Notes under the pieces: model-generated
What the model saw: only the letters and a program-made list of their open reading frames with translations
The model's database searches: none
Told to the model about the DNA's origin: nothing
Program-made: the position numbers and the translations under genes
Shown here: positions 1 through 8,586 of the stretch, piece by piece
Layout: every line of letters starts with the position of its first letter
Position numbering within the stretch: the first letter of the stretch is position 1
From: JALYXI01 sp963795835
GTDB taxonomy: Bacteria > Acidobacteriota > Terriglobia > Bryobacterales > Bryobacteraceae
Assembly: GCA_963795835.1 (NCBI GenBank)
Contig: CAWCJC010000001.1
Span: 372,001 to 436,000 of the forward strand
Reading direction: 5' to 3'
DNA: 64,000 nt

Positions 1-1071
1 TTGCGCGAACTGGGGTTGCTGGATGAATTCTTGAAGCTGCCTCATCAGGAACTGCGGGAGTTAAATCTCGTAATGGGAGATGAGCAGTTCGCGGGGCCTG
101 ACTTTCGCCATGTTTCCGCGCATTCTAAATTCATTGCGTTTATGCCGCAATGGGACTTCCTCAATTTTTTGGCGAACCAGGCGAGGCGCTTTCCTGCCTT
201 CCATCTCTGTCTAGAGCATGAAGTGACCGGGTTGCTCCGCGAGGGAGCCCGCGTGACGGGAGTGGAAGCTAAGACCCCACGCGGCAGGGTACAGGTGCAT
301 GCGGATCTGGTGGTGGGTTGCGACGGCCGGCACTCCGCAACCAGGCTGGCGGCCCAATTTGGAGTACGGGAGTTCGGGGTTCCGATTGATGTCCTGTGGT
401 TCCGGATTCCCCGGAAGCCGGACGATCCTGATGATTTGCTTGGCAACGTGAATTATGGCAAAACCCTAATCACGATCAACCGAGGCGACTACTTTCAATC
501 TGGTTTCATCGTAGCCAAGGGATCGTTCGAGCAAATTAAGATGCAAGGGTTGGAAGCCTTTCGCGCGAGCATCGCACAGATAGCGCCTTATCTTTCCGAT
601 CGAGTTGGGACGCTGGAGAGCTGGGATCAGATCAAGTTACTAACGGTTCAGTTAAATCGGCTGGAAAAATGGCACACCGAAGGGCTATTATGCATCGGAG
701 ACGCGGCTCATGCCATGTCGCCAGCGGGCGGGGTGGGCATCAACCTGGCGATTCAGGACGCGGTGGCCGCGGCGAACCTTTTGGCGAAACCGCTACGAGA
801 CCGGCACGCGACGGTGGACGTCTTGAAGCGGGTGCAGGCTCGCCGCCAGTTTCCCACGCGAGTTACACAAGCATTGCAGAAGAGAGCGCATAAAGGGCTG
901 CAATCCATCTTTGGGAAGCCAGGCCCGTTTCAGGCGCCATGGCAATTAAAAGCCATTGTGAAAACTCCTGGCTTTCGGCGGGCTTTGGGGTACCTGATCG
1001 GAATTGGTGTGCGTCCGGAGCATGTGCGGGCGGCGCCGGCGGATACAGGGGTACTCCCCCGGATTTATTAG
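1..1071 (+). CDS. FAD-dependent monooxygenase (5'-truncated by window edge)
   Basis: Flavoprotein of the PHBH-like (UbiH/aromatic-ring hydroxylase) family, which uses FAD and NAD(P)H to hydroxylate a small organic substrate. The frame is open at base 1. The N-terminal GxGxxG nucleotide-binding loop expected in the first ~15 residues is missing, so the gene starts upstream and roughly 60-75 residues are lost. Visible motifs are the central DLVVGCDGRHS stretch (the DG motif that contacts FAD and NAD(P)H) at about residue 103 and GDAAHAMSPAGGVGINLAIQD at about residue 232, the FAD ribityl-binding GD motif. The substrate cannot be read from sequence. A shared hairpin separates it from the convergent Fe-S carrier gene. 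Confidence 0.85.
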   Translation: MRELGLLDEFLKLPHQELRELNLVMGDEQFAGPDFRHVSAHSKFIAFMPQWDFLNFLANQARRFPAFHLCLEHEVTGLLREGARVTGVEAKTPRGRVQVHADLVVGCDGRHSATRLAAQFGVREFGVPIDVLWFRIPRKPDDPDDLLGNVNYGKTLITINRGDYFQSGFIVAKGSFEQIKMQGLEAFRASIAQIAPYLSDRVGTLESWDQIKLLTVQLNRLEKWHTEGLLCIGDAAHAMSPAGGVGINLAIQDAVAAANLLAKPLRDRHATVDVLKRVQARRQFPTRVTQALQKRAHKGLQSIFGKPGPFQAPWQLKAIVKTPGFRRALGYLIGIGVRPEHVRAAPADTGVLPRIY

Positions 1072-1095
1072 CGCTCCCGTTCCCTCGAAAGCACG

Positions 1096-1128
1096 AAAAA
1101 GCCGGCCCGATACACAGGCCGGCTTTTT
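1096..1128. terminator. Bidirectional intrinsic terminator
   Basis: A perfect 12-bp inverted repeat (AAAAAGCCGGCC / GGCCGGCTTTTT) with a 9-base loop lies between two convergent genes. The A-run on one side and the T-run on the other make it usable as a Rho-independent terminator in both directions, for the monooxygenase (+) and the A-type carrier (-). Confidence 0.9.
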
Positions 1129-1150
1129 CAATTAGTAGAAATAAATGCAA

Positions 1151-1474
1151 CTAAACGCTAAAAGAACTGCCGCAACCGCAGGTGGACTTCACTTGCGGAT
1201 TCTCAAACTTAAACCCTGAACCTTCCAGCGTTTCTACGTAATCCACTCGCGCGCCATCCAGATACAGCAGGCTCGCCTGATCTACAAAAACCTTCAGCCC
1301 GTCGTAATTATATGTTTTGTCCAGCATGTTCGGCGTATTCTCAAAAGCCATGGAATAGCTGAACCCGGAGCAACCGCCGCCGACCACGGAGATCCGCAAA
1401 CCGGACGGTTGCGGGTCCTGGCTGGAAATAATCTCTTTGACCTTCGTTACGGCAGTATCGGTGAGTTGAACCAT
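1151..1474 (-). CDS. A-type iron-sulfur carrier protein (HesB/IscA/ErpA family)
   Basis: Small cytosolic protein (107 residues) that carries or inserts Fe-S clusters into apoproteins. The three family cysteines are present: Cys35 in GGGCSGFSY and the C-terminal CGC pair (Cys99 and Cys101). Length and spacing match ErpA/IscA. I chose the ATG at 1474 because it is preceded by a GGAGAGGG ribosome-binding site and begins the conserved VQLTDTAVTKVKEI helix. A longer reading from 1519 adds 15 residues with no family similarity. It stands alone here, with no isc or suf genes nearby. ErpA and IscA cannot be told apart from sequence alone. Confidence 0.9.
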   Translation of the reverse strand: MVQLTDTAVTKVKEIISSQDPQPSGLRISVVGGGCSGFSYSMAFENTPNMLDKTYNYDGLKVFVDQASLLYLDGARVDYVETLEGSGFKFENPQVKSTCGCGSSFSV

Positions 1475-1522
1475 ATATCCCTCTCCACTATTATAGTGTC
1501 TCGGCACCGGTATTGTCACCGT

Positions 1523-1876
1523 TTAACGGGCGTAAGCGCGGAAGGCGCGCATGCCCTCCAGATCACGATAAATCTGGTCGCGGTCCGGCGGCGCAATGGC
1601 TCCACGGCGAACCACATCGTCGGTTGCACCGATGGCTTTATCCAGATCGCGATTGGAGAAGCGGCCGTAACTCAATTTCCGCTGAAATTCGCCGATTTCG
1701 TGCTGCGCATGCTCAATGCGGCGGCGATCGTATGAGCGTTGCGCGGCGCGGGATAGATCGAACTGCGCCCGTTCGAAAACTTCGCCCCGCGGCGGCGTTC
1801 CATAGCGGCGACCGGGATAAGGCTGCGCGGTCAGAGTTCCTGCCAGAAGTACGAGCGCCAAAGAGATCCGTTTCAT
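1523..1876 (-). CDS. Small secreted hypothetical protein
   Basis: About 117 residues from the ATG at 1876. The start MKRISLALVLLAGTLTAQ is a clear Sec signal peptide with cleavage likely after TLTA. The mature part is very rich in Arg and Asp/Glu (RRYG, RSYDRRRIEHAQHEIGEFQRKL) and is predicted to be helical, with no recognisable domain. An upstream in-frame start at 1933 would bury the signal peptide, so I rejected it. It lies just upstream of the Fe-S carrier gene on the same strand and may be co-transcribed. Function unknown. Confidence 0.6.
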   Translation of the reverse strand: MKRISLALVLLAGTLTAQPYPGRRYGTPPRGEVFERAQFDLSRAAQRSYDRRRIEHAQHEIGEFQRKLSYGRFSNRDLDKAIGATDDVVRRGAIAPPDRDQIYRDLEGMRAFRAYAR

Positions 1877-1957
1877 GTCAGTAATCCTCACCCATTCGGA
1901 CGTTGCTCGGCAGTCGCGGGCCACATTCTTCATCGAAATTTAATTGGGCGGCTGTGA

Positions 1958-3097
1958 TTGAATAGTTGGGTGAACTCCGCTCCGGTTTCCCGCCGCAACC
2001 TGCTTGCCGCAGCCGCACTGTTGCCCGCCCTGTCCCGCGCCGAATCCCCTGGGCTAATCATTCGCCAGAAGGAGCCGGAAAACCTGGAGTTTCCATTCGA
2101 TTCGTTAAGCTCCTTCTTCACGCCAAACGACCGCTTTTATATCCGAAGTCATCATGCCGTTCCTAAGATTGAGGCAGCAGCATGGAAGCTCCGCGTGGAA
2201 GGAGCTGTCACGCGGCCCTTCGATCTCACTCTTTCCGAGCTGCGAGCCATGCCCTCCGTCACGATTCCGGCGACGCTTGAGTGCGCGGGCAACAGCCGTG
2301 TGTTTCTTGTGCCTCAGCCGGCGGGCGCTCAATGGGAGATGGGCGCCGTGAGCAATGCGGAGTGGACCGGCGTTCCACTTTCCGCGATTCTGGAACGTGC
2401 GGGCTTGAACGCGAATGCTCTCGAAGTGGCGCTTGAAGGCGCAGATGCGGGCGAAGGAAAGAATGACCCTCATCCCCCGGGCCCGATCCACTTTGCGCGC
2501 AGTATTCCCCTTGAAAAGGCGCGGCGTCCCGAAGTACTGCTGGCTTATCGGATGAACGGGAAAGACCTGCCCGCCTCGCACGGTTTCCCCGTGCGCGCGC
2601 TGGTGCCCGGATATTACGGCATGGCGTCTACCAAGTGGCTGACGCGCATCGCTGTTCTGACTGAGCCCTTCAATTCCTACTGGCAGACCACCGACTACGG
2701 CTATTGGGACCGCTCGAAAGGAGCGCCCCGGCGCATGCCTCTGCTGCATATGCAGGTGAAGAGCCTGATCTCCCGGCCCGCCATGCGGGAAACCGTGAAA
2801 GCCGGAGCCGATTACAAAATTTTCGGTTCGTCCTGGACAGGCGATGCGGACATTACACGCGTCGAGGTAAGCACAGACGCGGGAAAGACTTGGGCCGATG
2901 CCACTTTGCGCGATAAAGCCGTGCGTTTCTGCTGGCGCGCCTGGGACCTGACGTGGAGCGCTCCCAAGCCAGGCAAGTACACGCTGATGTCCCGCGCCAC
3001 CGATTCGAAAGGGAACATGCAAGCCGCGCAGCACAATGCGGATTTCGGCAGCTACGCCATCAACCACACCCTGCCTATTGATGTCGAGGTTGTCTAG
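1958..3097 (+). CDS. Sulfite-oxidase-like molybdopterin oxidoreductase
   Basis: Periplasmic Mo-pterin enzyme of the sulfite oxidase family (379 residues). The N-terminus has a Tat-type signal (SRRNLLAAAALLPALSRA), consistent with export of a folded cofactor enzyme. ECAGNSR at Cys109 is the family motif whose Cys ligates molybdenum, and GYYGMASTKWL is the usual C-terminal part of the Mo-co fold. The last ~110 residues (from about 265) form the Mo-co dimerisation, Ig-like domain. The start is TTG at 1958, and GTG at 1970 is an equally good alternative that keeps the signal. No cytochrome partner is adjacent. It could act on sulfite or another small oxyanion. GlcE starts three bases after its stop. 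Confidence 0.85.
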   Translation: MNSWVNSAPVSRRNLLAAAALLPALSRAESPGLIIRQKEPENLEFPFDSLSSFFTPNDRFYIRSHHAVPKIEAAAWKLRVEGAVTRPFDLTLSELRAMPSVTIPATLECAGNSRVFLVPQPAGAQWEMGAVSNAEWTGVPLSAILERAGLNANALEVALEGADAGEGKNDPHPPGPIHFARSIPLEKARRPEVLLAYRMNGKDLPASHGFPVRALVPGYYGMASTKWLTRIAVLTEPFNSYWQTTDYGYWDRSKGAPRRMPLLHMQVKSLISRPAMRETVKAGADYKIFGSSWTGDADITRVEVSTDAGKTWADATLRDKAVRFCWRAWDLTWSAPKPGKYTLMSRATDSKGNMQAAQHNADFGSYAINHTLPIDVEVV

Positions 3098-3100
3098 CCG

Positions 3101-4249
3101 TTGATCACCCCCACGACTCCCGTTGAATTGGCAGAGGTGCTCGCAACTGCCGCCGGCCGAAAGCAGAGCATCGCTCTAGGGGGCCGATTCACGAAGAACT
3201 TGATGGGGGGTCCCACCGCGCCCTCCGATGTCACGGTGACCACCACTGCCATGAATCGCGTCTTGAAATATGAGCCGCGCGATTTGACGCTGAGTGTCGA
3301 AGCCGGCGCATCCTTCGCGGAAGTGAGCAGAGTGCTGGAAGCGAACAACCAGATGATCCCGCTTGACCCTGCCTGGTTCGAGACGGCGACCATCGGCGGC
3401 ATCCTGGGCGCAAATGTGTCTGGTCCCCGCAGGCGCTTGTACGGTACGGCGCGCGACATGGTGATCGGAATGACGTTCGCCACTCTGGAAGGCAAGCTGG
3501 TGCAATCGGGAGGCATGGTCGTGAAGAATGTGGCGGGCTTGGATATGGGCAAGCTGATGATTGGCTCCTTTGGCACGCTGGCGGCAATTGCAACTGTGAA
3601 CTTCAAGCTGGCGCCGAAGCCGGCGGCGGAACAGACGTCGCTTCTCGCGTTTGATACCTTGAGCGCCGCAATCGCCGCGCGTAATCGAGTCCTGCAAAGC
3701 GTGCTCCAGCCGGCTGCGATGGATCTGCTGAATCCGCTGGCGGCAGTCCCGCTGAACCTGCGCGGATTCATTCTCGCAATTCAATATGGCGGCAATGAGC
3801 AGGTGGTGGCTCGGTATGCCGAAGAGCTTTCCGGCTTCGGAGCGCAGACCGTGTTGAGTGGCGACGACGAGCGGAAATTCTGGCGGCAGATTCGCAATGC
3901 TTCAGAACGCTTTACGGAAAAGTTCACAGAAGGAGCGGTCGTGCGACTCTCAGCGCCTCTGCAAGAGTTGGAACCGTTGCTTACCGTCCTCGACGTTCCC
4001 GTGGTCAGCCGCGCTGCAACCGGCGTAAGCTATGCCTATTTCAGCCGGGCGGATGGCGCCTCGAAGTGGCTAACCGCCCAACGCGAGAAACCATGGCGGG
4101 GCGTGATCGAGTTTTCTCCAGCCGCTGAAAAGACCCGCCTCGACCTCTGGCCTTCGCCGGGGAGCGACTTTGCGATGATGAAGAAGGTCAAGCAACTTTT
4201 CGACCCCGCGAATCTCTTAAATAATGGCCGCCTCTACCGCGTTATCTGA
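3101..4249 (+). CDS. glcE: Glycolate oxidase FAD-binding subunit GlcE-like
   Basis: FAD-linked oxidase with a PCMH-type FAD-binding fold (382 residues), the smaller flavin subunit of glycolate oxidase, which oxidises glycolate to glyoxylate. The visible FAD-binding core is TIGGILGANVSGPRRRLYG (about 96-114), followed by DMVIGMTFAT and VVKNVAGLDMGKLMIGSFGTL. The gene begins with TTG directly after the sulfite-oxidase-like gene, and its last 26 bases overlap glcF. GlcF therefore confirms the GlcE assignment. The main catalytic subunit GlcD is not here but at 58714-60192 on the other strand. Confidence 0.87.
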   Translation: MITPTTPVELAEVLATAAGRKQSIALGGRFTKNLMGGPTAPSDVTVTTTAMNRVLKYEPRDLTLSVEAGASFAEVSRVLEANNQMIPLDPAWFETATIGGILGANVSGPRRRLYGTARDMVIGMTFATLEGKLVQSGGMVVKNVAGLDMGKLMIGSFGTLAAIATVNFKLAPKPAAEQTSLLAFDTLSAAIAARNRVLQSVLQPAAMDLLNPLAAVPLNLRGFILAIQYGGNEQVVARYAEELSGFGAQTVLSGDDERKFWRQIRNASERFTEKFTEGAVVRLSAPLQELEPLLTVLDVPVVSRAATGVSYAYFSRADGASKWLTAQREKPWRGVIEFSPAAEKTRLDLWPSPGSDFAMMKKVKQLFDPANLLNNGRLYRVI

Positions 4250-5513
4250 TAAACCGCAACAAGCTGATCTCGACCGCTGCGTGCATTGCGGGCTGTGTCT
4301 GAACGCCTGCCCCACATACCGGCAGCTGGGCGTCGAAATGGATTCGCCTCGCGGACGCATTTACCAGATGGTGCAAGTCTCGCAAGGCGCGCCCATCACG
4401 GATGCCTATCGCGAACACATGGACTTGTGTCTGGCCTGCCGGGCGTGCGAAACGGCGTGTCCTTCCGGCGTGGAGTATGGCCGTCTGATTGAGGCCGCGC
4501 GCACGGAGATTGAAGCGCATACGGAGCGATCGCGTTTCGCAACGCTGTTCCGCCGATTCATCTTTCACCGGCTCTTGCGTTCTCCCGCGCTGATGACCGT
4601 GGCTGGCTCCGGATTGTATCTCTATCAGGCAAGCGGCATGCAAAAGCTGCTACGCCTTTCTGGCATTTACAAGCTGATGGGTGCGTTAGGCCGCTTGGAA
4701 CAACTCGCGCCCCGCGCGGAGGTGCCCTTCTTCTTCAGCCAGATTGGTAAGACGTTCCCGGCGGAAGGAAAGCAGCGCTATCGCGTCGCGTTCCTGGCGG
4801 GCTGTATCGCGAACGTCGCGTTCGCGCGCCTCAACGAAGCTACCATTCGCGTTTTGCAGAAGAACGGATGTGAGGTCGTGATCTCACCGGGCCAGGGCTG
4901 TTGCGGCGCGTTGCACGTGCATTCCGGCGTTCGAGACGAAGCGAGGGAACTGGCGCGCATCAACATCGACGCGGTTCTGCCGGGAAACTTCGACGCGATC
5001 ATCAGCAACGCAGCGGGCTGCGGCTCCACGCTGAAGGAGTACGATGAGCTGCTGGAGCATGACGAGGCCTATCATTCGAAGGCCAAAGAGTTCGTCGCGA
5101 AGATGAAAGACGTAAATGAGTTCCTGGCCGCGATCGAGTTGAATCCAACGATGAACAAGCTTCAGAAAACGGTGACCTATCAGGATTCCTGCCACCTGCT
5201 GCACGGGCAGAAGATCAAAACGGCGCCCCGTAAATTGCTGGCGCAAGTGCCGGGCCTGGAACTGCGCGAGATGCATGCCGCCGATATCTGCTGCGGCAGC
5301 GCCGGAATTTACAACGTCGTGCAGAACGAGATGGCCATGCAGATTCTGGAAGAAAAGATGACGAACGTGAATCGCACCGAAGCGGAATGGATCGTCACGG
5401 CAAACCCGGGTTGCATGATCCAGCTGGAGGCGGGCGCGAAACTGCACGGCAACAATCAACGCGTGCTGCACGTGGTGGAAGTGCTCGATCTGGCGTACCG
5501 CGGAATCTCGTAA
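4224..5513 (+). CDS. glcF: Glycolate oxidase iron-sulfur subunit GlcF
   Basis: Electron-transfer subunit (429 residues). It has two 4Fe-4S ferredoxin motifs near the N-terminus (CVHCGLCLNACP at about 19-30 and CLACRACETACP at about 70-81), followed by two cysteine-rich CCG domains. The first has QGCCGALH and the second has DSCHLLHG plus DICCGSAG. This order is diagnostic for GlcF/LldE-type heterodisulfide-reductase-like subunits. It passes electrons from the flavin subunits to the quinone pool at the membrane. Its start overlaps the 3' end of glcE by 26 bp, which suggests translational coupling. A small hairpin follows the stop. Confidence 0.92.
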   Translation: MAASTALSDKPQQADLDRCVHCGLCLNACPTYRQLGVEMDSPRGRIYQMVQVSQGAPITDAYREHMDLCLACRACETACPSGVEYGRLIEAARTEIEAHTERSRFATLFRRFIFHRLLRSPALMTVAGSGLYLYQASGMQKLLRLSGIYKLMGALGRLEQLAPRAEVPFFFSQIGKTFPAEGKQRYRVAFLAGCIANVAFARLNEATIRVLQKNGCEVVISPGQGCCGALHVHSGVRDEARELARINIDAVLPGNFDAIISNAAGCGSTLKEYDELLEHDEAYHSKAKEFVAKMKDVNEFLAAIELNPTMNKLQKTVTYQDSCHLLHGQKIKTAPRKLLAQVPGLELREMHAADICCGSAGIYNVVQNEMAMQILEEKMTNVNRTEAEWIVTANPGCMIQLEAGAKLHGNNQRVLHVVEVLDLAYRGIS

Positions 5514-5517
5514 TCTG

Positions 5518-5536
5518 GCGCGGAAAGATTCCGCGC
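5518..5536. terminator. Hairpin between convergent glcF and S9 peptidase genes
   Basis: An exact 8-bp inverted repeat GCGCGGAA / TTCCGCGC with a 3-base loop begins five bases after the glcF stop. It is followed on the plus strand by AAAA, not a T-tract, so it is a weak terminator candidate or a 3'-end stabilising hairpin. Confidence 0.45.
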
Positions 5537-5555
5537 AAAATCGAGGCAGCGAGTC

Positions 5556-7490
5556 TTACTTCAAATAGTCATGAAACCAGGACGCCGTCTGCGCGGCAAG
5601 ATCTTCCACGTGCTTCGGATCGCGAAAATGGTGGCCTTCATTGGGGTACACGATGAACTTCGTCTTCACGCCTTGCGCTTTTAGTGCATGCCAGAATTCA
5701 TAACTCTGCGGCGCAGGGCATTCGCCGTCGCGATCGCCGACCACGACGAGAGTCGGCGTCTTGACATTTTTGATGAACGTGATCGGGGAGCTTTTCGCGT
5801 AAACAGCGGGATCGTCGTAGACCGTCGCACCGAAATAGGGAATCATCCATTCGTCAATTGAGTTTTCGCCGTAGTAACTCTGCCAGTTCGCGATACCCGC
5901 ACCTGCCACAGCCGCGGCAAACCGGTTGGTCTGCGTCACCGCCCACATGGTCATGTACCCGCCGTAACTCCAACCGCCGATCCCGATCCGCTTCTCGTCA
6001 ACAGGCAGAGTCTTGACGACTTCGTCGACGCCCGCCAGAATGTCCTTCAAATCGCCATACCCGAAATCCTTCACGTTGGCCTTGGTAAATTTCTCGCCCG
6101 ATCCATAACTGCCGCGCGGATTGGGAAAGAGAACAAAGTAACCATCGGTCGAGAAGCGTGAGTAATCGCCACCGGCTCCAGGCCACGAAGGCCCTTTCAT
6201 CGACGCGGGACCCCCATGCACGGAGACGATCATCGGGTAGCGCTTCGTTGCGTTGTACTCAGTCGGATAAAGCAGCCAACCTTGCACGGTTTCCCCATCG
6301 CTGGTCCAGTGCAGCTTCTTTGCCTCTCCCCAAGTGGACTTGGCTGATCCGTTTACATGGGTAACCTGCTTCCAATCTCCAATCGGGCCCGCCCACACTT
6401 CCGGAGCGCGGGACCAACTGCTACGCACCACGGACACCGTCCTGCCATCGGCGGCGATCGAAAGGCTATTGTCTTCAGATCCCGCGCGAATCGATTCATC
6501 CGCTTTCCACAATGTCTCGGCGCTGCCGTCAGCGATGTTCAGCGTCGTTACAGCGGAGCCGCCATCCACGCGTTCAGTGATCAGCAACTTGCCGTTTGAA
6601 GACCACCGAAGCCAGGCGGGAGAAGTCTTGCGGCCGGGCGTAAGATCTCTCGCTTCGCCGCCGCTTGCGGGGACTGTATATACATCCCCACCGGTCGAGC
6701 CTTCGTCACTCATGATGCCGCCGATAAACGCAATGGTCTGGCCGTCAGGAGACCAGCGCGGGACGGCAATTTGAGTCACCGGTTTCAGCACTCGCTGAAC
6801 GGAGCCGCTGCCCACATCTATGCGGAACAGCTGCGCCACCCACCAGTTGTTATCGCCAGAACCTTTCGCGGCTGTGTAGGCAATCTCTTTTCCGTTGGGC
6901 GCCCAATCGTATTCGTAAACGTAAGTATCAGCGGGCGAGATCTGACGCGCCTTCCCGGATTGCGTGTCAATCAAGGTCAGCCGCTGCTCGTAGAACTTCT
7001 CCTCCACCACTCCGGCATCGGGCGTCGTCGCTTCCACCGCGCCCGCCAGGCGAACGGCATTCTCGATAAAGAGCACGGCGAGCGTGCGTCCATCGGGCGA
7101 CCAGCGGATATTTTGCAGAAAGCCTGTCAAGTTGGTCAGCTTGCGGACGGAACTGCCCGCTGCATTCACCAGGTAAATTTGGTTCTGCTTGCCATCGCCG
7201 CAGTTTGAAAGAAACGCGGCCTGCGTGCTGTCGGGCGCCCAGGAAACAGACCGTTCAGAACAGGGCGCCGGCCCGCTTCCCGCGGTTACATGCTTGGGCT
7301 TGGCCGCCGCGGAAGTCAGATCCAGAAACCAGAGCGAGCTATTGTTGCTCTCTCCGCCGTTCTTCGCCAGCAAAGTTTCCACATAAGAGAGGTGCTTCGC
7401 ATCGGGCGAGATCGCCGTCTCACGGAAATTCTTAGCAACCTGGGCGCGCATGCTCAAAGCGCACGCAACCAACAAGAAACAAATTCGCAT
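5556..7490 (-). CDS. Secreted S9 family prolyl-oligopeptidase-like peptidase
   Basis: Serine peptidase of the dipeptidyl/acylaminoacyl-peptidase type (644 residues). The N-terminus MRICFLLVACALSMRAQ is a signal peptide. Residues about 30-370 form a WD40-like beta-propeller with repeated WSPDG motifs (RWSPDGRTLA, RWSPDGQTIA), and the last ~250 residues are the alpha/beta hydrolase domain. The triad is visible: Ser in GGWSYGGY, Asp in VVGDRDGECP and His in NEGHHF. Length is normal for the family. It probably degrades imported or environmental peptides. The OHCU decarboxylase gene lies 16 bp upstream on the same strand. Confidence 0.92.
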   Translation of the reverse strand: MRICFLLVACALSMRAQVAKNFRETAISPDAKHLSYVETLLAKNGGESNNSSLWFLDLTSAAAKPKHVTAGSGPAPCSERSVSWAPDSTQAAFLSNCGDGKQNQIYLVNAAGSSVRKLTNLTGFLQNIRWSPDGRTLAVLFIENAVRLAGAVEATTPDAGVVEEKFYEQRLTLIDTQSGKARQISPADTYVYEYDWAPNGKEIAYTAAKGSGDNNWWVAQLFRIDVGSGSVQRVLKPVTQIAVPRWSPDGQTIAFIGGIMSDEGSTGGDVYTVPASGGEARDLTPGRKTSPAWLRWSSNGKLLITERVDGGSAVTTLNIADGSAETLWKADESIRAGSEDNSLSIAADGRTVSVVRSSWSRAPEVWAGPIGDWKQVTHVNGSAKSTWGEAKKLHWTSDGETVQGWLLYPTEYNATKRYPMIVSVHGGPASMKGPSWPGAGGDYSRFSTDGYFVLFPNPRGSYGSGEKFTKANVKDFGYGDLKDILAGVDEVVKTLPVDEKRIGIGGWSYGGYMTMWAVTQTNRFAAAVAGAGIANWQSYYGENSIDEWMIPYFGATVYDDPAVYAKSSPITFIKNVKTPTLVVVGDRDGECPAPQSYEFWHALKAQGVKTKFIVYPNEGHHFRDPKHVEDLAAQTASWFHDYLK

Positions 7491-7506
7491 CTACTTCTAA
7501 AATACG

Positions 7507-7938
7507 CTATGAGCGCGGCAGCAGCCGCTTCAGGCGATGATGCGTGATTTGCAAACACTGTTCCGCATTGGCCCGCATTGCTCCCGCCCCGTCGCTCTCC
7601 AAGCGGTCTTGCAGAATCCGCAAAATCTGGGCCGCGGTCTTCCCAGTTGCTCTGATGATGAAGCGTTGACCGTAGCGCTCTTGGTAGGCCATTGCCGCAT
7701 CCCGAATCTGCTGCATGAGTTCCGGCGTGGAGTCCGCCAGGTCCGTCCGCTCCCCAATGGGCAGCAACGCCGCAAAGGCCTCTTCCCAATCTTCCGGCTT
7801 TAGCCCCCACCAGATACTGTCTGCGGTTGCCAGTACTTCTTTCACGTTGGGAAAGGAGTGTTCCGCCATCTCGCCCGCCCACCGGTGCGCGCCACAGCAC
7901 TTGAGAAGATCCGACTCGGAAAACTTAATCAAGGGCAA
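7507..7938 (-). CDS. OHCU decarboxylase (ureide pathway)
   Basis: 2-oxo-4-hydroxy-4-carboxy-5-ureidoimidazoline decarboxylase-like protein (143 residues), which catalyses the last step of conversion of uric acid to S-allantoin. Family hallmarks are CCGAHRWAGEM near the N-terminus, with the catalytic His in the GAHRW stretch, and FIIRATGKTAAQIL near the C-terminus. No urate oxidase, HIU hydrolase or allantoinase gene is seen beside it, so the pathway context is missing in this window. It is probably co-transcribed with the downstream S9 peptidase. Confidence 0.88.
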   Translation of the reverse strand: MPLIKFSESDLLKCCGAHRWAGEMAEHSFPNVKEVLATADSIWWGLKPEDWEEAFAALLPIGERTDLADSTPELMQQIRDAAMAYQERYGQRFIIRATGKTAAQILRILQDRLESDGAGAMRANAEQCLQITHHRLKRLLPRS

Positions 7939-7965
7939 GTATACGACGTGTTAGGTTAAAAGCGT

Positions 7966-8586
7966 TTGCTGCAGAACCTGCTGGATCCGATTGAGGTCAG
8001 AGTGCTTGGCGCACTGCTTGAAAAGGAGAGCACCACGCCCGAGTATTATCCTCTGACGCTGAACGCGCTCATCACCGCGTGCAATCAAAAGTCGAATCGA
8101 TTCCCCGTCACGGACTATGACGAGCCTGCCGTCACCCATGCGCTCGAACTGCTTAAGCAGAAGCGATACGCCGCAACCATCGTCTCCGGTGGACGCGCGC
8201 CCAAGTACGCCCAACGCTTCTCCGAAACACTCAACTTGGGCCGCCGGGAACTGGCCTTGATGTGTACGCTGATGCTGCGAGGCGCCCAGACGCTCGGCGA
8301 ATTGAGCGGCCGCTCCGAGCGCATGCACCGCTTCGACGATCTCACGCAAGTGGAGTCCGTGCTCGACCATCTGGCGCAGGCAGGTCTGGTGGTTCGGATG
8401 GGGCGGGCCCCAGGGCAGAAAGAGAGCCGCTACGCGCACTTGCTTTCTGGCGAACCGGAAGCCGCTTCCGCCAGTGCCGAAGAGCCCTCCAGAGCTGTGC
8501 TGCCGGACCGATTCGGTGCGCTCGAAATTGAAGTCTCCGACCTGCGCGAGCGTGTTCGGCGCCTGGAGGAGCTGCTCGAAAATTAG
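7966..8586 (+). CDS. YceH family (DUF480) winged-helix protein
   Basis: A 206-residue protein that matches the DUF480/YceH family through most of its length: EVRVLGALLEKE at the start, YYPLTLNALITACNQKSNR, and two tandem winged-helix segments. The C-terminus ends in a short heptad-like stretch (LEIEVSDLRERVRRLEELLE), likely a coiled coil. The family's molecular role is not established, although the fold suggests nucleic-acid or protein binding. The start is TTG at 7966. The stop overlaps by four bases the stop of the convergent DUF885 gene. Confidence 0.85.
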   Translation: MLQNLLDPIEVRVLGALLEKESTTPEYYPLTLNALITACNQKSNRFPVTDYDEPAVTHALELLKQKRYAATIVSGGRAPKYAQRFSETLNLGRRELALMCTLMLRGAQTLGELSGRSERMHRFDDLTQVESVLDHLAQAGLVVRMGRAPGQKESRYAHLLSGEPEAASASAEEPSRAVLPDRFGALEIEVSDLRERVRRLEELLEN

